A stretch of DNA of 64,000 bases, taken from NCBI GenBank assembly GCA_003971905.1, contig RSEE01000012.1, positions 1 through 64,000 on the forward strand. The letters run 5' to 3'. Of this stretch, positions 48,014 to 58,874 are shown one piece after another (the first letter of the stretch is position 1; each line of letters starts with the position of its first letter). Origin of the DNA: Moniliella sp. 'wahieum' (Eukaryota; Basidiomycota; Moniliellomycetes; Moniliellales; Moniliellaceae). The notes beneath the pieces are model-generated. The model was not told where the DNA came from. It did no database searches and saw only the letters and a program-made list of their open reading frames with translations. Both the position numbers and the translations under genes were made by a program.

Positions 48014-48949
48014 CATTGCTGTGCTTGCGAAAAGATGTGCTTGTGATCTTTCCGATTGGGATTGGCGTGGTAAAGGCGGGGGAGGGCAGGTATAGACACT
48101 GTAATAAGGTAGTACCTACACTTGTGCGACGGCACGGATCTGTCAGTCCACTGCACATTCCGTTCCAGAGACAGCCTGATGAGCACGAAGCATGCCATCG
48201 TCCCAGGTTTGTGCGGTGTGTGCTAGTAGTGGGCACGCAGCTCACTGCAGCCTGCTAGTAAAATAGCCTGTTAAGCAAATGAGCAATCTTCTAAGTAGTG
48301 CTTGGCTGCTAGTCTAGTAGTCCAGCTCATGTTCACCCCCCCCCGGCTGATTAGGTTATGGGCCCCACCGCAGAGGGGACGGGCATGTGGTGAAATTGGG
48401 GAGCACTAAGGGTGGGATGCGGTGGTATCAGTGAAGGCGCGCACGAATACTTACGCGTGGAAGGCCGAGATGTCCTCAATAGTAGGCGAAACGAGGTCAA
48501 CAGGGCCTCTTCCCTGAGCCTGACGTGCGTCAGAAGAGAACTTACAAGCTGCCGTCAGCTACTAGGGCCGCCATGAAGTCTTGGTTGTTGCCTGTCGCAG
48601 GCTGTTCTAAAGGAGAGTATACTAGAGTATACTAGCAGGCAACCACATGCGGGCGAGACCAAAGAGACCGAGGCAGAACCATGGCAAGCCCCAAGGAAAG
48701 TCTTAGTGGCACCAAGAACGAAAATACGATCAGAAAGAAGCGGACGACGTGAGGGTGAGAAGCTGTACGTGCTAACCTAAGGTAAGAGGGGCGTTACAGC
48801 AACGTGCAATGGAAGCATCAAGTCGAGGAGAGGTGGGGAGGGGGGGGGGGGCAGAAATGAGATCAAGGATCGATCGAGCAGCCTCGCGGGTCAGCGCCCG
48901 GTGCGGAAGCGAGACAGACGACAGGGAGTAGGGAGAGGGAGAAGCCGGG
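48014..48949. other. Intergenic between the convergent SPT5 and PWWP genes
   Basis: No gene is recognised. Two AGAGTATACT units in tandem lie near 48612-48635. The sequence should contain both 3-prime untranslated regions. Confidence 0.45.
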
Positions 48950-49435
48950 TTACTCTTGGCTCGACACAAGAGGTATCCAAGCGCGGAGGATGTATTCGAT
49001 CCGGGGGAAGAAGTGGTACCGCGCCTCATAGGGACGCAGTTCCGACCGGTTGGCTGCCATGCGGGAGCGCACTTTCTTGAGGACTTTGATGATCTTGCTG
49101 CTGGTCAATTGGTCCGCGGGCACATCCGCAATCAGATCCTCCATCTGACTCAGCACCACATCGATCAGATGCATCGTTTCCTCTGTCGCCGGGGTGGATT
49201 CAGGGCCGAGGAAGGACCGTTGCAGCTTGAAGCGCACGCCTTGGCCGGGGTCACCGGGTGCTCACTGGAGGACGAGGGGTCGCGTGATACGGAAAGGTCG
49301 GGCGCAGCAGAGAGGGATGAAGCCTTACGTTTCTTACCGGCCCTGGAGGTAGCCGGTGCGTTGACAGAGTTTTTGTCGAGGGCCACTGTTGTTTCCGCTT
49401 CCACTTCCTCATCCTCTTGCTCCTTTTCATCATCC

Positions 49436-49470
<35 letters not shown>

Positions 49471-49851
49471 CTCGTCGCTCTCCGTTTCACTCTGCACGGG
49501 CGCGTCGAGGTCAAAGGTGCCGTCGAGGAACTGGAGCGCGCGCTGGTACGCGAGCAGCAGACGCGCCGGGGGCTTCTTGGGCGGGGCAGCGAGGAAAGCC
49601 TGGATCTGGGCACGGTCCAAGGGCCAGACCTGGGTCTTGGCAACCAAGCCGTACTCGTTGTCGGGGATGAAGCGGACGGTGTACGCGTGGTTGGCGTGGC
49701 CGAGCGCGGCGCGGATGTGGGGGGGCGCGTGGGCCGAGTTGGTGACGAGCGCGGGCCAGCGGCTGTACCCAGGCATGCGGGCCAGGACGAGGTCGTTGAG
49801 CTCCGGGGGCGGGGCCGACGACACGCGCGGCTTCTTGCTCCTGGGCGGCAT
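48950..49851 (-). CDS. PWWP domain chromatin protein
   Basis: PWWP domains bind methylated histone tails plus DNA. The ATG at 49851 starts MPPRSKKPRVSSAPPPEL, then NDLVLARMPGYSRWPALVTN (the PWWP motif as SRWPA), YTVRFIPDNEYGLV, VWPLDRAQIQAFLAAPPKK and LLLAYQRALQF, the expected order over residues 20-110. An acidic Glu/Asp run of about 30 residues follows, then KKRKASS, a nuclear-signal-like stretch. Near 49165-49240 the frame changes, and a helical C-terminal domain (MHLIDVVLSQMEDLIADVP, SKIIKVLKKVRSRMAAN, FFPRIEYILRAWIP) runs to the TAA at 48950. This helical part resembles the LEDGF/TFIIS-type bundle in general layout; I do not claim more. Total about 300 residues. Two CACGTG sites lie upstream. 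Confidence 0.85.
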
Positions 49852-50647
49852 GGCGAGTGCGGGGTGCGTGTGGCCGAGAGGTGGTGGAGGGGGGCTCACG
49901 CGCTCACGTAGCGTGCGACGGCCTGTTGCTCCCCCGAGGCGCGTGCCACGCCCAGCCCAGCACGCCCCCACACTTGCCCCGTGCTCCCGGTGCCCCCTCC
50001 CACACGTGACTGCGCCCGACGCGCTGCCCCCGCGCTGCCAGCCTCGCCGTCTTCGGTGCAACCGGACGCGACTCACCGGTCACCGGTCACCCGTCATCCG
50101 CGTTACCAGGGATCGCGATCATCCATCGATCATCCATCAAACCCAAGGATGTGTCACGTGCCCGGCACTGCCTCCTCCTTGGGCGTCACTGCGTTTGGCT
50201 TGGCTATCGTCTTGCACATCGCTTGCCTGTATTGGCGTGCAAGTGTGCGTGGCTTGTGGCGCTTCCGACCCACCCGTTCTTCTGATAGATGGTGATCGAT
50301 CCACCCCTGGGCCTGCCTCCACCTTCATGTGAAGATTCATCAACCGTGGCACGTCGAGAATCAGGGTGCAAAGACTATGGAATGGATGTAGTGCACGTAC
50401 AGGTGGATGGACCGATGGACAGATGGACCGATCGACCGATCGACCGATCGACAGATGGGGGATGAATGGATGGATGGCCATTGGAAATGCACACAAGAGC
50501 AGCAAAAATCGGATAAACAAAAAGCGATCAGAGTGAAATAGTGGAGGTCGTAACGTCGAAGCAAAAAGTGGGTGGGGGCGACAGGGCCTTTTCGAGGGGT
50601 ACCGGAGCCGCCCGGTCGAGCAGGGCGGAGCGGCCAACACTTAGCAC
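49852..50647. promoter_or_regulatory. Upstream region of the PWWP gene and 3-prime flank of the kinesin gene
   Basis: It contains CACGTG at 50003-50008 and 50155-50160, an ATCATCCATCGATCATCCATC repeat near 50119-50138, and a tandem ACCGATCG tract within 50411-50455. On the PWWP strand the sequence just before its start is C-rich. Confidence 0.45.
50411..50455. repeat. ACCGATCG/ACAGATGG tandem tract
   Basis: Units of ACCGATCG occur three times in direct succession (GACCGATCGACCGATCG...), flanked by the variants ACCGATGG and ACAGATGG. Between genes. Confidence 0.75.
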
Positions 50648-53600
50648 TTAGCGACGCCGCCCGGCAAGCGGCGAGGGTGACGGGGAGTTTTCCGTCGAAA
50701 AGCCCGGCAGGCGCGACGGGGTCTTAGTAGGGCTTGCGCGTGCGCTGGTCGGCGACACGCTGCGCGGGAGTGAGAAGCTAGTGTTAGCACGTTGCGACGA
50801 GGCAGGCGGCGAGACGCTCGGCTTAGTATTTGGTGTCGTTCCCCGCACAACACTTCCCTCTTCCCGCCCACATGCGGGCTGGAGCGCAACCGAGCCAAGT
50901 CTTGCTCGATCGTCTTGCGTGGCCGGATCTTCTTGCCGGCCTCGCTGTTGGGGTGCAGCGGGAGCGGTTCGGGCTGGGTGTAGAGCCAGTGTCCTGGCCG
51001 CCGCGACGAGGTAGGTGCAGGCGTCGTAGACACAGACCGGGAAGGGGTCTCGATCGACGGCACTTTGACCCCGCTGTCGGTCCGAGCGGACTTGGTAGGT
51101 GTCTGGGGCACGGAAGGAAGCGCCACACTGTCCATTGAGGGTGTGGGCTCAAGGACCTGTCTGATCGCATCCAGCGTTGCTGCTTCGCCCCCCGCCGAGG
51201 CTGAGAGGAGGCGGAGGATGAGATCGTGCTGGGTCTTGAGCTTGCCCTTCCACCTCTCCACCGCCCCTTCGAGCTGGGAGATGACCACTTGTTGCTCCGA
51301 CACGGTGCATGTCAAGCTGTCCACTTGGATGTGCGCATCGCTCAATGCGATCGTCATCTCGGGCGCCGGCTCTTGTCGGCGGAGAGAAAGAAGTCGCTCC
51401 AGCTCCTTGACGCGGGCAACAAGTGTAGCGCACTCGTCCTTACTCGCTTGCAGTGCCAGGGTGAGCTGCTGCTCGGTTGCCGCCGGGGTGCCTTGGCCCT
51501 TGTCTTGCTCCAGCTGCGCAAGCTGGCTTTGCAGAGAAGCCACTTGGGCCAAAAGCTGATCTGCCTCGCCACGCGCCCGATCCAGCTCGGCGGCACCCTC
51601 GACCCGATCCTTCTGGCTCTGGGCAAGGCGATCCTGGAGCTGTTGCCGCTCCTGGCGGTCCTGCTCCAACTGGGCCAAGGCCTCCGTCAAACGGTCCGCC
51701 TGGGCTTCGGTCGCCTCCCTCTCGGCGGCAGTAGGCACTTGAGGACGCAATTGGTTCAGTTCCATCACGACCGAGTTGACCAAGCGCTGCATTTCTTCTT
51801 GCATTTTCTTCGTCTCGGCAAGTTGGTGCTGGTCTTGGTGTGTTCGTCGAGGGCTTGGGAGAGAGCCTGCTCAGCGAGAGCCTGCGCATGCTGCGCTTGC
51901 TGCGCCTCGGCGCGCACCGCCTCGAGCCCAGCAAGAGCCTGGTCTTTCTGCTTGTCCGCCTCCTCGCGCGCCTGCAGCGCCAAGTTGAGGATCCGTTCCT
52001 GTTCCTTGGCGGCAAATTGGTTGGCTTCCTCGTTGCTCTGCCGTTCGGCCTTGAGCGCCTCGTGGGCGCTCATGGCCAACTCGGTGAGACGCGACGCATC
52101 GTTCCGAGCCTCCTCGGCTTCCTCCTGCGCCGCCTGGAGAGCAGCGTTAGCGTCTTCCAACTGGGTGGTCAGAGCGAGAGTGCGCTCCTCTTTTGCCTCC
52201 TGCTCCGTTCCGACACGCTCCTGCTCACGCCGCAGGTCTTGCGTCTCCTTCTGCGCTTGGGCCACCGCACTTTCGGCTTGGAGGAGCTTGTCCTGGGCCT
52301 GGGCCAATTCGGCACGGAGGGCTTGCGCGTCGGAACGCAGCGTAGCAGCTTCCTCGGTAAGCGAAGCCAGTTCCTTTTTGGCCTCTTGCTCGCGCCGCGC
52401 AGCAGCGGCCTCCTTCATGCAATCGGCCAGCTCGGTCTGGACCGCGACCAGTTCCTCCTGGGCGTGCGCCAGAGCCTTGTCCGCCTCAGCCTGGGCTTGC
52501 TCCAAGGTTGTCGCCGCGTCCTTCTGACATTGTTCGAGCTTCTGCTGTGCCTCCTCCTGGGCAAGGCACAAGGCTTGTTGCGCATCTTGTCTCGCCGCTG
52601 CCAGCGCGTGTTCCGCTTCGTCTCGAGCGAGCTGGAGCGAGGTTTGGGCCTCTTCTTTGACCTGGTCCAGCGCCTTATCGGCCTCTTCCCGAGCGAGCAC
52701 GGCTGCACTCGAAGTTTGGTCCACCGCGTCGATGCGCTCCTGGGCCTGTGGGTAGCGCGCCTCACCTCCTGTTCCGCCTCGAGCTTGGCTTGCCGCACGC
52801 GTTCCTCCCCTTCTTGTCTAGCCTGGGCCTGGGCTTCGTCGGCCTGCTGCTGCGCGAGGTCCAACGCGTGCGAGCATCTTGCTGCGCGTGCAAAAGGGAG
52901 CAGCCGCTTGCTCCTTAGCCTCTGCCAAGAGTCTCTCGGCCTCGTCCTTGGCGCTGGCAGCTTGCTCCTGGGCTTGGCGCAGTTGCTCCTGTGCGTGCAT
53001 GGCGCGTTGTTCGGCATCCTGGAGCCGTTGGAGCGTAGCTGCTTCAGCCGCTTTCGCACTTGCTTTCGCCGCCTCAGCCTGGTCCACTTGGGCCGTCGCT
53101 GCGTCCAACGCGCGACGCAGCTTGGCCAGTTCGCGCTCCGAGGCAATACGTCGGCTTGGCTGGGCGGGGACGAAGCTTGTCTCTCGGCGGCGGGCGGGAA
53201 ATCGGTGAGGCGACCCCGTCGGACCCGAACGGGACTGGCGGGGGGCAAGCGCGTTCAGCAGCGACGGATTGGGAAGTAAGAAAGAGGGTGGTGAGGTGGG
53301 TGATTTGGGAACGCAGTTCGTCCCGTTTGGCTTGCATTGTGGCCATTTCCGGGTCGGCGTCGGATGAGGTGGCGGTAAGCGGAGCATGGATCCTTCGCCC
53401 TGGGCCAGTTGGGAACGTAAGGTGGCCAGCTCAGCACGGTACTTGAGCATGAGCGCACGGTCCATCACGACGCCGCGTTGGGCCGATGTGCGCACCAGGC
53501 TGCAGCGCCGACCAAACTTGAGCGTCGACAGGGACTCGGTCGCGTGTCGTTCGTCGGGTGAGACGGTACAGATGACAGCGACGCGGGCGTTGCCGCTCAA

Positions 53601-54939
53601 GCTGGTTTGGAGCAACCGGGTCAACTTTGAGTCGCGGTAAGGAATGTGCACGTCGGAATTGTCTTCGGCCACCGAGCTTGGAAATGACAGTGCCCAATGT
53701 CAAAAGAGATTTGTTGATCTGCATCTCTTGGTGTCAGCGGGAAACGAAAGATGGGCAGGAGATGGTTAGAGGGAGGGGGGGACGTACAAAGGCACCTTCT
53801 TTCCTCCGTGTCTTTTCGCTCGCCGCCCGCTCGCTGCCGGCCAAATCAATCAGGTTGAGTTGGGAGATGCGTGTTTCGGCTGCAGTGGCTTGAGAAGACA
53901 GGTCGGTGTCCTCCGAGGTGCGGCCACGCGACTCGATGGTAATTTGGAACACACAGTGAGAGCGAGACGACCGTTCGTTCCAGTCGGTCGCGCCTACGTG
54001 ACGCATCCGCTGACCGTCTTCCAGCAGACGAAGTACGTCACTAGGGGAAGTAACGATTTCCTCACGGATGCCCGTGAGGACAATGCGGCCCTTGGCCTGG
54101 TCTTCAATGATGCGAATGGCGTTGGATGAAGGGGAAGGGGTGTATCCCCCCTTGGTGGGAGACGACGGACGCGGGGCCACGCTTTTGCGTGCAGCAGCCG
54201 GAGGGGCGACGGGCGCAGCAGGTTCTTTGCTAGGCAAAGCCGCCAACAGATCCTTCAAGGTCTCATTGTAGATTTCGAGGTAGGAGACGCGCAACAGATA
54301 TTCCCTCTCGGTGTCCTGCGTCGTGTCAGTACTTCGCACCAAGGAGAAGGAAAGAGGGGAGACGTACGCTTTCGATCTGGTCAAAGATTTCCTCGACGGC
54401 GCGCGGAATGACGCCCATCTCGTCGGGAGATCCGGACATGGTGTGGGTCTTTCCGCTGCCAGTTTGGCCATAGGCAAAGACGGTGGCGTTGAACCCGTCG
54501 GCGCAGCGCGCGCAATGGGAGCGATGTTGGTCGCGTACAGGTCCTGGCTGGTCATGTCGGGGGTGCAGAGCGTGTCGAAGCGGAAGGTATAGAGCTCAGG
54601 GTTGGCCTGGAGGGTGCCGTCATCGGCATCGTTGGACGAGGCGCCGCGGCGGGAGATGGCGGGGTGGGCGTCGGTGGCGCGGATGAGGTTGGTGGACTGG
54701 TCGAGGTGCCAGCAGGCGGGGTGGGGGTCGGTGCCGGGGCGCACGCGGACACAGACGACAACGTTCTGGGCGGCTTCGGTGGAGGTGGGGGTAGGGACGG
54801 AGGTAGGGACGGGGGCAGGGGTTGGGGCAGAGGCAGGGACAGGGCAGGGCAGGGGCCGGGGCGGGGGCGGGGCGGGGGCAATGGTGCCGCGCTTGGCCTT
54901 CTTGCCCGAGGGGGACTTGGCCGAGGCTCGGACGACCAT
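50648..54939 (-). CDS. Kinesin motor protein, kinesin-7 (CENP-E-like) type
   Basis: The protein is an N-terminal motor followed by a long coiled coil, the layout of plus-end kinesins of the kinesin-7 group. From the ATG at 54939 ([19 protein letters not shown]) a Pro-rich leader precedes [11 protein letters not shown]. The motor includes [17 protein letters not shown], the ATP-binding region near 54430-54480, [34 protein letters not shown] (switch I), [12 protein letters not shown] (switch II), [35 protein letters not shown] and [12 protein letters not shown]. About 850 residues of Ala/Glu/Gln/Lys-rich heptad sequence follow (about 53100-50950), then a Ser/Pro-rich basic tail ending [10 protein letters not shown]. 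Introns at 54316-54367 and about 53727-53788 are supported by GT...AG ends. Frames shift repeatedly. Kinesin-7 is preferred because of the close motor match; the cargo and pole are unknown. Confidence 0.88.
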
Positions 54940-55282
54940 GGCCGCGGGGGTTAAAGGTGGTGGGGATGGGGGTGGGGACGGTGGGGACGGTGGTGGCGGT
55001 GGTGGTGGCGGTGGCGGGTGTGGTGTTGCTGCAAGAGGCAGTTGCTGGGGCGTGGGCAGGAGGTGAGGATGGTGGATGGCGTGGTGGGTTGCATTTGCTT
55101 GGGTGGGCATCACTGGTCGCCTCACTGACGGCTTGCAGGTGGCTACGGGCAAGTCACGCGTCACCCACTGGCTTGACCGCTGCGACTCAACATCTACGCC
55201 CCCAACCGACACCCCCATGAGGACTCTGTACTGAGTCCGAGTATAAATTTGAACGGTGATCGCCATAATATTGCCCCTAGGC
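54940..55282. other. Kinesin leader and gap to the ABCG gene
   Basis: The first about 110 bases upstream of the kinesin start are, on the coding strand, almost G-free repeats of CCACC/CCCCACC. No gene is recognised in the remainder. Confidence 0.5.
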
Positions 55283-58200
55283 CTACTTGCGCTCCTTGAC
55301 AAACAGCACGAGCCACACCAGGCTCAGGCGGTCCACGCGGCAAACTGCAGCAGCAGTGTGCCCACGTCGGGCCACCAGAACGCCTGCGCATCGAACCCAA
55401 AGCTCGAGATGATCGATGCCGCCGGCACGTCAATGTCGATCCCGTACTTGTGCTCCTTGAGCGTCAGCTTGCGCAGCTCGTTGACGATCAGCGCCTCGTA
55501 CGCCGCATGGAAGAAGGACAGGTGCTGGAGCCACTGCAGTCCGCGTGGGATCCGGTCCCGGTTGATCAGCAGACCCGCAAACAGCAGCGAGAAGAGCATC
55601 GACAAGGAGCCCACCAGGTTGGCCACCGCCGCATCTTTGATTGACAACGAGATGAACAGCACCAAGCTGCTCGCTGCCAGGCTAAACAGTACCAGCACAA
55701 ACACAAACTTCCAGAACGCCTCCACTTCCGCAATCAGCCCCACCGGGTACACAATGCTGCCCAGGATAAAGGGCGGAATGACACGCAGCGGCAGAAGTCA
55801 AATAGCAGCTTGGCCGTAAAGTACGTCACGGGCGAATAGTACCCGTTGCTGCGTTCCTTGATGTACAGCGCACGTTCACTCGCAAACAGCGAGAGCGACG
55901 TGAGCGTAGAGAAGCCCAGCAGGGCCAGAATAAAGAAAAAGAGTCCCAGCCGGTTCTGAAAGCCGGAAATGTCAAGCGTCAGGCCGTGGTACAGCACACT
56001 GCAAAACACAGCGAGCATGCCTGCCATAATGTAATGCGCCAGCATCAGCATCGGGTTGCGGTACAGGTTCTTAAATGCGCGTCCACTCAGAATGGTAAAC
56101 TGCGTCCAAAGGGAGGCCTTCTTGTACCCCTTCAGCCGCTCGTTGGACGAAAAGCTCGATCCAGGGGCGGTCTCCACGTCCCCGCCGGCCGCGGCGGCCT
56201 CGGTCTGCTCGTACGCTTCGGCCAGCTGACGGTTGAGATCGGAAGCGGTCCATTGGCAATCAGCTGCGCCAAAGGTCAGGCAACGGCGCTTGGATCCGCA
56301 CCCCGCTCCATCCTAGCCAGCGCGACGAGGTGGAAATGAGGCTGAGCGTGGAAGCGTTGGGCAAGGCGAGGGCGCCTCCTCCACCGCAATGGGTGGAAGG
56401 GTGCGCAGACTGGCCGCGCCAGAATCCGAGGCTGGACGGGGCGGGTCGGAGCTAGTCACGTCGGTGGGCGAAACCGATTCGAACCGGCTTGCATCCGAAT
56501 TTTTCAGGGCAGTCAAGTCGATCAGGTAGTCAGCCACGTTGAACCCGCGGGGACAGAGGTGGCCGAGCGAAGCAAAGTAGTCAACGACTTGGTTGAAGGG
56601 CCCGAGTACACGGTCCGACCGGCGGCAAGCAACAGGAGCTGGTCAAACAAGTTGATAATGTTGGATCGAGGCTGATGATGGTGAAGATCACGGTGCGCTT
56701 GTACGTCTTGGCGAGCGATGATAGCGACTCGATCACCAAGCGCATTGTACCCGTCCAATCCCGACGTTGGCTCGTCCAGCATCAACACGCTGGGCGAGGT
56801 GACCAATTCGCACGCAATGCTGACCCGGCGCTTTTCCCCACCCGAGATACCTCGGGCACCCGGGTGACCAATGAAGGAATCCTTGATCCCGAGGATGCCC
56901 AGCTCTTCGAGCGTCTCGAGGGTGCGGAACTTTTTGGCGTCGAGACTCATGTCCCTTGGCAGACGAAGGATGGCCGAGTACAAAACCGTCTCATACACGG
57001 TCAATGTGGGCATGAGCGTTTCCTCTTGGTCCACATACCCCGTGACATGCTTGAATTCGTGGTCGGACACTTGCGGCCATTGACAAGCACTTGCCCGCGT
57101 GGGTACCCACGCTTGTTCCGTCGTGCCAGAAGGTCAAGCACGTGCTCTTCCCCGAGCCAGACTGGCCAATGATGGCCAACAGTTCGCCGGGCCGTACCGT
57201 TCCAGACGCCGTCCAGGATGGTGCGAGAGCCGAGGTCGTAGCCCATATTGTGAAATTGAATCGTGGTTGGGACATGTTCAGCCATCAGGCGTGCACTTTC
57301 CTCGGCGGGCAACCGACACCAGCCGGAGTGGCCGCATCAAACTTATCTGCGCTTCCAAGGAAGTAGACAATGGCCGAGATGAACGCAACAAACAGGATCG
57401 CGCCGCCGGCCGAGAAATGAGCCAAAAGGTACTCCGCTTAGGTGGGGCGGGGGCCTGGAAGCCGGGGACCTCAGAGTAGTGCACGCATTCTCCGGATTCG
57501 CAAGTGAGAAAGATGGCCGGGTCGCCAAAAATGGACGAGATGAGCTGGTTCATGGCAGGTTCGAGGAACGGCAGTTGCGCTCGGGCAAGCCGGTAGCCGG
57601 GTTGGTCGCAGAACAGGCCATCTTGGCCGGTCCCTTGATCTCCTCAGTGAGGAACTCACCAATGTCTACCGAACCATTCTCCCCACACAGCATCGGTCCG
57701 GAATGCAAGAGCACTCGGCCGTCTTGCACTCATACTCGGTCAGGTTGGTGGCGGGGTTGGTGTGTTCCTGGCACTGATCCAGACCGCAATAGAAGGACTC
57801 TTTCCCGCCAATCCAGAACTAGTCAGAGGGAGACAAGATCGGGACACAGATGGGGATGGGTTAGTCGGGAATCCAAAGGGGAAGGTAGTTGCTAAAACAG
57901 ACGAGGAGCAGAGAACGTACCTGAAAGTTGCACTGTTCATCGGCCTTGTCGCACGAAAAGGTAACTTGAGGCGGGCGGCCGGGAGCAATTCGGTGATCTT
58001 TTTTGTGCTGACGTTGCACTGTTGGAAGGAGCGGCGGATGGTCTGGCCGCCGGTATAGCACGTCCCGTTCTCGCCCAGCCGGTCGCCGCCAAGACGGATA
58101 TTGGCACAGGCGTTGTCTGCGCGACACAGGTTGCAGTTGAGGCCCTCCCAGTCGTCGTCGCAGTCGCACTGGGCCTGGTCGTCGGGGCGAGGGAAGCGCT

Positions 58201-58523
58201 GGAGGCCGCGGGCGGGGCTGCCGCACAGCGGCGAGAGGCAGTCTACGCCGCCAAAGCCCGTGGGGCAGGAGCAGGCGCCGTCGAATGCGCTGCACTCGCC
58301 AAACTGGGCACAGCTGAAGGCGGCAGGAGGCAGTTGAAACACGTGGGCTCGGGGCACTGGGGGCAGCCGGGCGGGCGCGGGGCGAGGAGGGCAGGGGCGA
58401 GCTCGTAGGCGCGGGCGGAGGGGGGCGGTGGCGGTGGTGGTGGCGGGGGCGCGGCGAGGGCGAGGGCGAGGGAGACGGCGGCGGCGGCGGCGGCGCGAGT
58501 GTGCCGGCAAGCGAGCGCAGCAT
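55283..58523 (-). CDS. ABCG half-transporter with EGF-like ectodomain (Adp1-like)
   Basis: The architecture matches yeast Adp1: signal peptide, extracellular EGF-like domain, membrane span, ABC domain and ABC2-type membrane domain. From the ATG at 58523 the signal-like [17 protein letters not shown] leads to EGF-like [19 protein letters not shown] and [15 protein letters not shown] (about 58300-58100). A likely intron (about 57820-57920) precedes FWIGG. The ABC domain has Walker [11 protein letters not shown] (about 57150), [18 protein letters not shown], the ABC signature [15 protein letters not shown] (about 56830) and Walker [17 protein letters not shown]. The membrane domain (about 56120-55290) contains [53 protein letters not shown] and a last helix ending [11 protein letters not shown] at the stop at 55283. 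The substrate is unknown. It reads through several apparent indels. Confidence 0.9.
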
Positions 58524-58874
58524 GGCCGAGGGCGGGTGGGGGGAGGCAGCAGGCGGTCTGTGGGTTGCTACTTACTGATGGGCGATCCGCAATCGAGGCA
58601 ACCCAATCGAAATCACGATCAGCCACCGCCATGTCACGTGCGCCTGGCTTATCGATCGGCCCGCTTCAGTTTCAAATGCATCGCACGTTCCACGTGCCAC
58701 GTGCAACCACTCTGGACTCTGAACGTTCAACCTCCCACCCGCCCCCCGTTCCGCCCCCGCCGCATTCCGCCCCCGGCCAGCCTCCGGGCGCGGCCACAGG
58801 CTGACGACGCGTTGGCTTCTCCTTGCGCTCTTCGTCCGCTTGTGCCCCCGCCCCATCCCCCCCCCATCCCCACC
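58524..58874. promoter_or_regulatory. Divergent ABCG / RPT5 promoter with three E-boxes
   Basis: In 351 bp between divergent starts there are CACGTG palindromes at 58635-58640, 58691-58696 and 58698-58703, the last two nearly adjacent (CCACGTGCCACGTGC). Such sites bind basic helix-loop-helix factors in fungi; the factor here is not known. No canonical proteasome PACE element (GGTGGCAAA) was seen. Confidence 0.55.

Noticed and set aside
48950-49851. Poly-Ser tract from the TCCTCC repeat read on the plus strand
   Set aside because: The same bases encode the Glu run of the PWWP protein on the minus strand, where domain motifs support coding.
51226-53279. Long Leu/Ser-rich open frames antisense to the kinesin coiled coil
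   Set aside because: The reverse complement of Glu/Ala/Gln-rich heptads gives Leu/Ser-rich open frames automatically. They show no independent motifs.
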